A stretch of DNA of 49,733 nucleotides, taken from an uncultured Prevotellaceae bacterium. GTDB lineage: Bacteria; Bacteroidota; Bacteroidia; Bacteroidales; Bacteroidaceae. Within the stretch, counting starts at the first letter, position 1; each line of letters begins with the position of its first letter. The position numbers were made by a program, and so were the translations under genes. The DNA lies in NCBI GenBank assembly GCA_902790625.1, contig CADASP010000023.1:1-49733 (forward strand), read 5' to 3'. The notes below the pieces were generated by a model. The model saw nothing but the letters and a program-made list of their open reading frames with translations, searched no databases and had not been told where the DNA came from. This document shows positions 26,628-34,300 of the stretch, in pieces.

Positions 26628-28460
26628 ATGATTAACAAAGCATATAAATTCTTCTGTGGATGTCTCGTCTTTTGCGGCTTTGCCGCATCCCTCGCCTCGT
26701 GCGACGATTTCTTCAACCAAGAGTCGAGCGATGTTCTCTACGATGATGTGGAGCACCTCAACAACAACGTCGACACCGTCTATTCCGTGGCTGGCATCCT
26801 GGCCAAGCTGCAAGAGCTGGGCGACCGCACCGTGCTGCTTGGCGAGATACGTGGCGACTTGGTGAGCCTCACCGGCGAGGCCAACAACGACCTGCGCGAG
26901 ATAGCCACCTTCAGCGTCAGCGACAGCAACAAGTACAACCGCCCCAGCGACTACTATGCCGTCATCAACAACTGCAACTATTTCATCGCCCATGCCGACA
27001 CATCGCTGCGCAACCGCAACGAGTATGTGCTCATGGAGGAGTATGCAGCCGTGAAGGCCATCCGCGCCTGGACCTACCTGCAGCTGGTGCTCAACTATGG
27101 TCAGGTGCCCTTCGTCACCGAGCCGCTGCTCAGCCGTGAGGCTGCCGAGGAGGCCGAGAAAGCACAGATTGCCGACCTGCAGCAGGTGTGCACCTATTTC
27201 ATCAACGACCTGGCCAACCTGCGCCCCGACCTGAACAACAAGTTCCCCCTCGGTGGCATCACCAGCATCAGCGGCGTGAGCGACACCAAGCTGCTCTTCT
27301 TCCCCTTGAGCCTCATCAGGGCCGAGCTCTACCTCTGGCGTGCCAGCGTCACGGGCAGCAATGACGACTATCGTCAGGCAGCACTGCATTACTTCCAGTT
27401 CATCAACGAGCGCAACGGCGACAACAGCACCTACCCCACCAGCACCGACCGACTGAGCTGGGAGCCGGGCGAGAGCCTCTTCCGCAGCCACATGACGGGT
27501 CTCTATCCCATCAGCGAGGCACGCGAGCTCATCACCATGATTGCCTACGGCAGCACCCCCGCTGCTGGCAGCTATAGCGAACTGCGCGACCTCTTCACCT
27601 CGCGCCGCGAGAACAACTACAGGGTGAGCATCACCCCCTCAACGGGTATGTTCGAGCTGTCGGAGTCGCAGGCCAACGCCATCCTCTCGGTCGATGGCAC
27701 CAGCGTCACCTATGCTCCTGAGGGACTCGACGAGCACCGCTCAGGCGACCTCCGCCTGGCATCGGTATGGAGCGAGGGATGGAACTACGACCAGTACACC
27801 GAGGAGCGCGTGCGCACACAGAGCATCACGAAGTATCGCGACAACTCGCAGCACGTCTTCCTGTGGCGCAACATGACCGTCTATCTGCACCTGGCCGAGG
27901 CCCTCAACGGCGCTGGCTATCCCCGCATGGCCTTCATGATTCTGCAGCAGGGACTGAGCAACAAGATCATCAGCACTGAGGTGATGCCCTACTACAACAC
28001 CGAGGCCGACTCCATCTATCTCAGCCGCTTCAACTTCAACGATGTGCGCTATGGCGTGCTCGATGTGAACGGTGCCATCACCCGTCCCACCGAGACGCAG
28101 AACATGATTGGCATCCACACGCGTGGTTCGGGCTGGACACCCATGAACGAGTTCTACCAGTTCCCCGACTCCATCTTGGTCGACACCATCAACGTGCCTG
28201 TGGCGCTCGACGTGCAGAAGGCATACGTCGACAGTCTGCTGCTCAACGAGAACGCACTTGAGTTCGCTTTCGAGGGCACACGCTACTACGACATCATGCG
28301 CTTTGCCATGCGCCAGCCCAACCCAGGGCAGTTCCTGGCCAACCAAATCTACAAACGTGGTGGCAAAGGCAACGAAGATGCCACACGCAGCGAAATCAAG
28401 ACCGACCTCACCAACCAGCGCAACTGGTATCTGCGTTGGAAAGGCAAAATTGGTTTCTAA
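26628..28460 (+). CDS. SusD/RagB-type surface lipoprotein 2
   Basis: The product has 610 residues; the lipoprotein signal (...VFCGFAASLASC) is followed by DDFFNQESSDVLY. SusD-like features are the helical TPR-type segments (YYAVINNCNYFIAHADTSLR, VKAIRAWTYLQLVLNYGQVP) and a C-terminal ALEFAFEGTRYYDIMRFAMR motif. It is the last gene of the 21.5-kb block and is followed by a strong terminator. The expected role is a surface ligand-binding lid for SusC 2. Confidence 0.9.
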   Translation: MINKAYKFFCGCLVFCGFAASLASCDDFFNQESSDVLYDDVEHLNNNVDTVYSVAGILAKLQELGDRTVLLGEIRGDLVSLTGEANNDLREIATFSVSDSNKYNRPSDYYAVINNCNYFIAHADTSLRNRNEYVLMEEYAAVKAIRAWTYLQLVLNYGQVPFVTEPLLSREAAEEAEKAQIADLQQVCTYFINDLANLRPDLNNKFPLGGITSISGVSDTKLLFFPLSLIRAELYLWRASVTGSNDDYRQAALHYFQFINERNGDNSTYPTSTDRLSWEPGESLFRSHMTGLYPISEARELITMIAYGSTPAAGSYSELRDLFTSRRENNYRVSITPSTGMFELSESQANAILSVDGTSVTYAPEGLDEHRSGDLRLASVWSEGWNYDQYTEERVRTQSITKYRDNSQHVFLWRNMTVYLHLAEALNGAGYPRMAFMILQQGLSNKIISTEVMPYYNTEADSIYLSRFNFNDVRYGVLDVNGAITRPTETQNMIGIHTRGSGWTPMNEFYQFPDSILVDTINVPVALDVQKAYVDSLLLNENALEFAFEGTRYYDIMRFAMRQPNPGQFLANQIYKRGGKGNEDATRSEIKTDLTNQRNWYLRWKGKIGF

Positions 28461-28522
28461 GCCCCGTCAGCTGGTGTTGCAGCAAAACAGTGACTGCAGC
28501 CCGTTGCTAGGCAATCAATCAT

Positions 28523-28563
28523 CTCACGAATCCCGCGCTTTGCAGGATTCGTGAGTTGTTTTT
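28523..28563 (+). terminator. Rho-independent terminator of the FAS1/SusCD block
   Basis: A perfect 11-bp stem (CTCACGAATCC at 28523-28533, GGATTCGTGAG at 28545-28555) is followed by TTGTTTTT. It closes the plus-strand block. The remaining 225 bp to the converging regulator gene show nothing I can name. Confidence 0.9.
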
Positions 28564-28788
28564 AACTATATTGATACACAGCCCGTCGGCGGTTTTAACA
28601 CTTTGCGAAATAGCAACTTCTCAAATACCCATAGACAGGAAGTATTTGACTTTTTGAACGGGATTTTTGGGTGAAGCAGAATAATCGCGTATTTGAAACA
28701 CTTTCGTAGAGGGCTACGAATCAAAACCTAAACGAAGGTCATTATAACAAGTTACAGAATCTCATACCATGACTCTGCAAAAGAATGT

Positions 28789-29538
28789 TTATCTGATTGA
28801 CTTCATACCTGTCTTGGTGCTACTGTGGCTTGAACGACTTTCGAGGAACTGGCAGAAAGTTTGCAGGTAGCCGTCAGGGATATGGATGATTTCCTTGCCG
28901 ATGTAGACGCAGTCGTTGCGGTCGACCTTTTGAATCTTGTCAACGGCAACGATATAGGAGCGGTGGATGCGCAGAAAACGGTCTCGGGGCAGCATCTCCT
29001 CTACTGCTTTCATCGTGAGATGGGTAATCAGCGCCTTGGGCTCGTTGTCAAGATAGAACAGCACGTAGTCCTTCATGCCGCTGACATAGGTGATCTGGTC
29101 GATGGATACGTTCCTCCATTCGCCGTCGACGCGTATGAATACGGTATTGGGCTGCCGGGGCTGTGGGGCTGGCTGCTGCTGATATACTTTTCTGGCTTTC
29201 TCAACGGCTACGAGGAACTTGTTGTAGCGGATGGGCTTCAGCAGATAGTCGAGAGTATTCACCTCGTAGCTCTCAAAGGCATATTCCTTGAAGGCGGTGG
29301 TGAAGACCACGCGCGTCTGCTCGGGCAGACTATGAGCTAGTTCCATCCCGTCGATATTCGGCATCTGGATATCGAGGAACAGCAAGTCGGGCTTCTGCGC
29401 CTTGATGGCGTTGATGGCAGTGATGGAGTCGGTGAATGAGGCCAGCAACAACAAGTCGGGGGTCTTCTCTACGTATGACTCCAGGAGGCTGACAGCCAAA
29501 GGCTCGTCGTCGACGATGATACAAGAGAGTGGTCTCAT
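28789..29538 (-). CDS. LytTR-family response regulator
   Basis: The 249-residue protein has a receiver domain at 1-120 (acidic pair D10/D11, phospho-acceptor D56 in LFLDIQMPNIDG, conserved Lys in LLKPI). A LytTR DNA-binding domain spans about 140-240 (VFIRVDGEWRNVSIDQITYV, DRFLRIHRSYIVAVDKIQKV). It is cotranscribed with the kinase gene by a 4-base ATGA overlap. LytTR regulators bind short direct repeats upstream of target genes. Its targets are unknown; the converging FAS1/SusCD block and the small periplasmic protein upstream are candidates by position only. Confidence 0.93.
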   Translation of the reverse strand: MRPLSCIIVDDEPLAVSLLESYVEKTPDLLLLASFTDSITAINAIKAQKPDLLFLDIQMPNIDGMELAHSLPEQTRVVFTTAFKEYAFESYEVNTLDYLLKPIRYNKFLVAVEKARKVYQQQPAPQPRQPNTVFIRVDGEWRNVSIDQITYVSGMKDYVLFYLDNEPKALITHLTMKAVEEMLPRDRFLRIHRSYIVAVDKIQKVDRNDCVYIGKEIIHIPDGYLQTFCQFLESRSSHSSTKTGMKSIR

Positions 29539-30539
29539 AGCTGCAGGGTGATTTTGACGTAGTAGTTATTCTCTGGTGTGATATTCTGCTCCCATTTGTA
29601 GCGACCGGAATAGAGCAGATCGAGACGTCGACGGGTGTTCTCCAGTCCTATGCCAGAACCGCTGCGATCATTGGTGGGCTTTGGATTGTTGGTGTTTTCT
29701 GAGGTGAATACGAGGGTGCCGTCGTTCTGCGTCAGACTGATGTCGATGGTGGCAGGCGCGTTGCTGTTTGCACCATGTTTGAAGGCGTTCTCAATTAACG
29801 AGATAAATATCAGCGGGGCCACCAACGTTTCGCGATTCTCTATACTCGTCTTGAAACTCACTTTCGTCATCTCATTGCAGCGAAGCTGCATCAGTTCGAT
29901 GTAGTTGCGCATGAACTCCACTTCGCCCTCCAGCGCCACTTTCGGCTTGTTGGTCTCGTACATCGCATAGCGCAGCAGGTCGCTCAGTTGCATCACGGTG
30001 TCTTGGGCTTTGTCGGCATCAATCTGCGTCAGGCTGGAGATGTTGTTGAGGGTGTTGAAGAGGAAATGCGGGTTGATCTGGTTCTTCAGCCACGACAGCT
30101 CCGCCTCCACTTCCTTCTGTTTCTTCTCACTCTGCCGCATCACGTAGCGGATGCTCATGGCAATGCCGATGGCCATCAGATTGACGAGCAGGGCAATGAT
30201 GAGGAACGATGCGTAGCCTGCCATATAATTCTCGGGCAGCGTTTCCATATCCTTGAAAAGCAGATGGGCATTGCAGCCGATGATAAGAGCAACATTGGCC
30301 ACGACGAACTGCCAACGACGATGGCGGAACCATAGCAGCGGCACACACAGATAGAAATTAAGGAGATAGACCACTACTGCTGGCGCTAACCAATAGGCAG
30401 TAACTCTCAACGAGTCCCATGCTAACTGGCTGTCGTGAGTCGTTACATAACTGATGAGTCCTGGCGACAACACCGTCAGCGACAATAGCAGTACCTGTGC
30501 TACGAACAGCCATACATCTTTTATTTGTATCTTCTTCAT
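29535..30539 (-). CDS. LytS/YpdA-type sensor histidine kinase
   Basis: From ATG 30539 it has 334 residues. Four membrane helices (about 10-30, 47-68, 77-95, 109-132) are followed by a short coiled linker. The His_kinase motif LKNQINPHFLFNTLNNISSL has the phospho-acceptor H158. An ATPase domain follows with ENAFKHG (N box) and SGSGIGLENTRRRLDLLY (G box). There is no large periplasmic domain, so it probably senses a membrane signal. A TTG at 30548 in the same frame lies inside the -7 box and is rejected as start. The predicted transcript begins at or within a few bases of the ATG, so the mRNA may be nearly leaderless. Confidence 0.92.
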   Translation of the reverse strand: MKKIQIKDVWLFVAQVLLLSLTVLSPGLISYVTTHDSQLAWDSLRVTAYWLAPAVVVYLLNFYLCVPLLWFRHRRWQFVVANVALIIGCNAHLLFKDMETLPENYMAGYASFLIIALLVNLMAIGIAMSIRYVMRQSEKKQKEVEAELSWLKNQINPHFLFNTLNNISSLTQIDADKAQDTVMQLSDLLRYAMYETNKPKVALEGEVEFMRNYIELMQLRCNEMTKVSFKTSIENRETLVAPLIFISLIENAFKHGANSNAPATIDISLTQNDGTLVFTSENTNNPKPTNDRSGSGIGLENTRRRLDLLYSGRYKWEQNITPENNYYVKITLQL

Positions 30540-30545
30540 CGTCGG

Positions 30546-30576
30546 CAAAGTTAGTGATTATTTCTGAAACGACAAA
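30546..30576 (-). promoter_or_regulatory. Promoter of the kinase-regulator operon
   Basis: On the minus strand TTTG (plus 30573-30576) is followed after 19 bases by TAACTTTG (plus 30546-30553). Only six bases separate the -7 box from the ATG. The -33 element overlaps the T run of the upstream gene's terminator. Confidence 0.75.
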
Positions 30577-30608
30577 ATCTCTCCCGCATAATCTCTATGC
30601 GGAAGAGA
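30574..30608 (-). terminator. Terminator after the small periplasmic protein gene
   Basis: Read on the minus strand, TCTCTTCCGCATA and TATGCGGGAGAGA form a 13-bp stem with one wobble pair and a 5-base loop, followed by TTTT. Plus-strand positions are 30578-30608 for the stem-loop and 30574-30577 for the T run. Confidence 0.8.
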
Positions 30609-30640
30609 CATTAATACTTTAGTATGTGTTGTCCAGTATT

Positions 30641-31009
30641 TTATTTGCTGGCTAACTGCTGCTGATCCCTCATACGGTCTGCAGTGTTCTTGACTGTCAG
30701 GTCGAGCATCTTCACGTACTTGTCGTACTGTTTCTTGTCGAGAACCTTCTTCATCGTAGTCTTATGACGAGCCTGGATCTTTTCCCAAGTCTCGGCAGCT
30801 TTCGAAGCATCCTGAAGCTGATAGTAGGCTTGCATCGAACTCTCGAACTGGGCCATTGCCGTCTTCACCGGCTTAACCTGATTAACTCTCAGCTCCAGAA
30901 GGCTTGCCAGACGGTCGAAGGTCAGCTTACCGCTGTTGTCATTACTCTGAGCGTTAGCACTCATTGTCATCATCACCATTGCCACGAGGGCGAAAAACAT
31001 TTTTTTCAT
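30641..31009 (-). CDS. Small exported helical protein
   Basis: The 122-residue protein has a clear Sec signal (MKKMFFALVAMVMMTMSANA, cleaved before QSNDN). The mature 100 residues are predicted to be mostly helical and charged (VNQVKPVKTAMAQFESSMQA, ARHKTTMKKVLDKKQYDKYV). Its shape recalls small periplasmic Spy/LTXXQ-like proteins, but no diagnostic motif is present, so I give no function. It has its own strong promoter and terminator and lies just upstream of the kinase-regulator operon, so it could be a partner or target of that system. Confidence 0.8.
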   Translation of the reverse strand: MKKMFFALVAMVMMTMSANAQSNDNSGKLTFDRLASLLELRVNQVKPVKTAMAQFESSMQAYYQLQDASKAAETWEKIQARHKTTMKKVLDKKQYDKYVKMLDLTVKNTADRMRDQQQLASK

Positions 31010-31076
31010 ACTTTTACTTTTTAAATTGTTAATACTATGTTTCTGTCGTTTGACTTGTTTTCGTCTTTTGACAGTG

Positions 31077-31107
31077 CAAAGGTATGAATAATATGGACTG
31101 CTTCAAA
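31077..31107 (-). promoter_or_regulatory. Promoter of the small exported protein gene
   Basis: Minus-strand TTTG (plus 31104-31107), 19-base spacer, TACCTTTG (plus 31077-31084). The leader would be about 60 bases. This is a full match to the Bacteroidetes consensus. Confidence 0.8.
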
Positions 31108-31250
31108 ATCACCTTCGACGTTTACCCCAACGTCTTTCGACGTTTGCGACGTGGCAGAAAAATAAAGATATAGAATGCCAAAAGAACGTAACCATTTGAC
31201 ATAACGCTGAAGTCAGGAATAGACACAGCCCCCCATCCCTAACAACAAGC

Positions 31251-31294
31251 ACGCCTTTTGAAAATTTGGAGCGCTCCAAATTTTCAAAAGGCGT
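31251..31294. repeat. 44-bp perfect palindrome
   Basis: The two 22-base halves (31251-31272 and 31273-31294) are exact reverse complements centred on GGAGC|GCTCC. The right end runs into GGCGTTGACTTTTTGG, a motif repeated at 2013, 36316 and 47422. It lies just downstream of the C10 protease gene on the minus strand and could form a hairpin or cruciform; use as a transcript end is an inference. The 337-bp gap 31010-31346 holds otherwise only the promoter at 31077. Confidence 0.85.
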
Positions 31295-31346
31295 TGACTT
31301 TTTGGAAAAAGTAGCGCTCCAAATTTTCACAAACGATATGCTTTTG

Positions 31347-34300
31347 TCAGAACACCACTTTGCGGTTGCGGCGAGTGACGTAGATTCCCCTGCGCGGCGT
31401 GCCCTTCACGGGGCGTCCCTGCACGTCGTAGACCACGTCGTGGCGGTTCGTGGCATCGCCGTTGATGTCGGCAATGGCGTTGGCATCCTCCACGGTGAGC
31501 ACGCCGTCCACGTAGGTGATGTCGTAGTTCTGTGCCTCTGCGCCGCTCACGGTGATGGCATATTCGCCAGCCGGACTGTCGGGCGTGGCCTCGCAGGTCA
31601 CCACGGGCTGCCGCAGCAGCACGTCGGCCGTCTCGCGGTTGCGCCATCCCTTGTAGGTCACTTCAAACGCGGGGTTCGGCTCGCCCTTGCTGCGGGTGTA
31701 CGACTTCGCGGTGATGGTGAGGGGAGCAGGTGTCACGGTGAGCACACCCTCCTGGCATACCAGTGCCGGCGTGGTGATGGTGCCTGGGCCAACGTGGATG
31801 GGATAGTCGCCCACGGGCGTGGTGCCCACCGACAGCTCCTCGCACGCCAGCGTGGGTTCGCCGTTGATGGGTGCTCCCGTCACGTCCCATTTCATCGCGG
31901 CTACGGTGCGGCCATAGATGCGCTCCACGGGCAGGGCACGCACGGTGGGCGTACCCGTGTATTCGGTCAGCGTGCGAGTGCTCCAAGTGGCATCGCCCTC
32001 GTAGATAGCCAGCACCGACTGCGGCACAAACACCGTCACCTTCGGCCCAACGCTACTTTCGCCCAATGGCACCATGGCAGATGCGTTGAGCAGCACCAAG
32101 TATTTCAGGCTTGAACAGCCGCTGAAGGCATACTTGCCCATACTGGTCACGCTGGCTGGCACAAACACGGTGTGCAAGCTCATGGAGCCGCGGAAGGCGT
32201 TCTCGGGGATGGTCGTCAAGCTGGTGAAGTATTTCAGCACGTCGAGACTCTCCAATGCCGACTGCGCACTGAACGCGTCGCCCAGCTGCACCACGGCGGC
32301 TGCTTCCTCAAGGCTCAGCTCGCCGTCCTCGTCGTCGTCCCACTGCTCTATGCAGATGGTGCGAGCATGCACGTCGTCGATGTCGATGTAGTGCAGCTTT
32401 TGGCGCAATGCCGTTATAGCGTTGTTGAAGTCGTCGATGGTGCTCTCGCGATTGTCATACACGGCCTGCTCGTCGGTCGTGTCCACCTGCTTCTCCTGTG
32501 CCCTGCCTATGAGCTGCCTCAGCTGCAAGGCGACGGCATCCAAGGTTTGCGCCTCCTGCATGTCGGCCAGCGTGATGAAGGCCCAGAGGCACTGCTGCCT
32601 GTAGTTGGCGATGTCGATGTCCCAATAGGCGCCATCGGTGGGGCTGGCAAATTCGCTGCTGTGGTAGATGTTGGTGCCCAAGTATTGTCCCTCGGTATAG
32701 GTGGCATCCTTTTCGGGCACCTGCAAGGTGTAGAAGGGGCCTCCCTCATCGTCCGTCTGCTCCACATGCCAGTAGCTGCGGGCCTCCAGCGTCCCATCGA
32801 CGTAGCAAGCCTTCACGCCCGTGCCCACCTTCGAGTCTTGGCTGGTGCGGTAGAGCACTTTGTTGTCCTTGCCCGTCTGGTCGGAGTAGAGGTAGTACTG
32901 CCCGTCGGGCATCGTGGCCGAGCGTCGCCATTCATACACCATGCCCTGCTGCCCCACGATGGCCTGTGTGCCCCACGCCTCGCCCTTGGTGAGCAGCTTG
33001 CGCGAGCCAACGTTGTAGATATAGCCCGGCGTGTTGGCCGTCAGTGGCGAGAATCGTGGCTGCGCCTTGCCGCGCACCTCCACGATGTTGCCGAAATTGC
33101 GCCACACGGGTGCCTCGGCATAGCGCTCCTTGCTGCCGAAGGGCACCTGCAGCGTGCACTGCTGCAGGGGCACGCCACGAAACACGTTCTGCCCCAGGGC
33201 GATGGCGGCAGGGTCGGTGACGAGCACCGTCACCGTGCGCAGTGCCGAGCAGCCGTCGAAGGCGTTGTCGCCCAGCATGCTCAGGTTTTCGGGCAGGTTG
33301 ATGCTGGTCAGCCGTGGGCAATTCATAAACACGCGATAGTAGATGCGCTCTATGCTCGATGGCAGCACGATGCTGCCCAGCTGTCGGCAGTTCTCAAAGC
33401 TGTTGCCGTAGAGGTCTTTCAGCGAGGTGAAGAGCTGCAGCTCGTCGAAGCTGGTGATGGCGGTGCCATAGAAGCGTGTGCCGAGGTCGTTGATCTTCGA
33501 GGCCTCCTCTACCGACAGCTCTCCGTCGGCATCCAGGTCGAAGCTGCTGCGGCAGGTCTGGCCCACTATGGCATCGCTGAAGTCAACCAGTCGCAGCTTG
33601 CGGCGCAGCGACCCTTGGGCGGCCAGCAGCTCGGCGGTGGTGCTCTCCAGGTTGTCCAGCACGGCCTGCTCCTTCGTGGTCTTCTTGCCACGGGCGATGG
33701 CCACGCCCAGCAGGTTCTCCAACGTCTGCGCAGCCTCAAAGTTGGCGGCCAGGTCGGCATCATATTTCACCAGTCGCCATTGGCAGTCGAGTTCATGCCC
33801 AGCGTATGGCACGTCGGCATAGACGCCCCACGTGGGCTGCGCCACCTGACTGGGATGGTTGTTCTGCACACCCCAGCGGCAGGCGGCGTCGTACTTGGCA
33901 TAGCCCTCGGGAATGCTGAGGGTGTAGGTGTTGTCGCCCACATCCTGCACGGCCCAATGGGCGTTCTGCGTCAGGCTGCCTCCATCGACGAAGGTGGCCA
34001 GCACGCCGTTGCCAACGTTGTTGTCGGTCCACGTGCGGAAGAGGTAGTGACCGTCCTTGCCCGTGTCGTTCGAATAGAGGTAGTAGGTGCCTTCGGGCAT
34101 CGTGCTGTTGCGGCGCAGCATGAAACGCATGGGAGTGCCCGTCGACGCGATGGCCTGGGTGCCCCACGCCTCGCCTTTGCTGAGATAGCGGCCAGAGCCG
34201 ACGTGATAGAGGTAGACCTGCTGGCCCTCGGTCAGCGTGGCAAACTCTCCGCGCGACAGCTCGCGCTGCTCCTTCACCGTGCCAAACTGTTGCCACTGCG

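Noticed and set aside
13819..28460. Classical polysaccharide utilization locus
   Set aside because: No glycoside hydrolase, lyase, hybrid two-component sensor or anti-sigma factor lies inside the block, so I did not assign a glycan.
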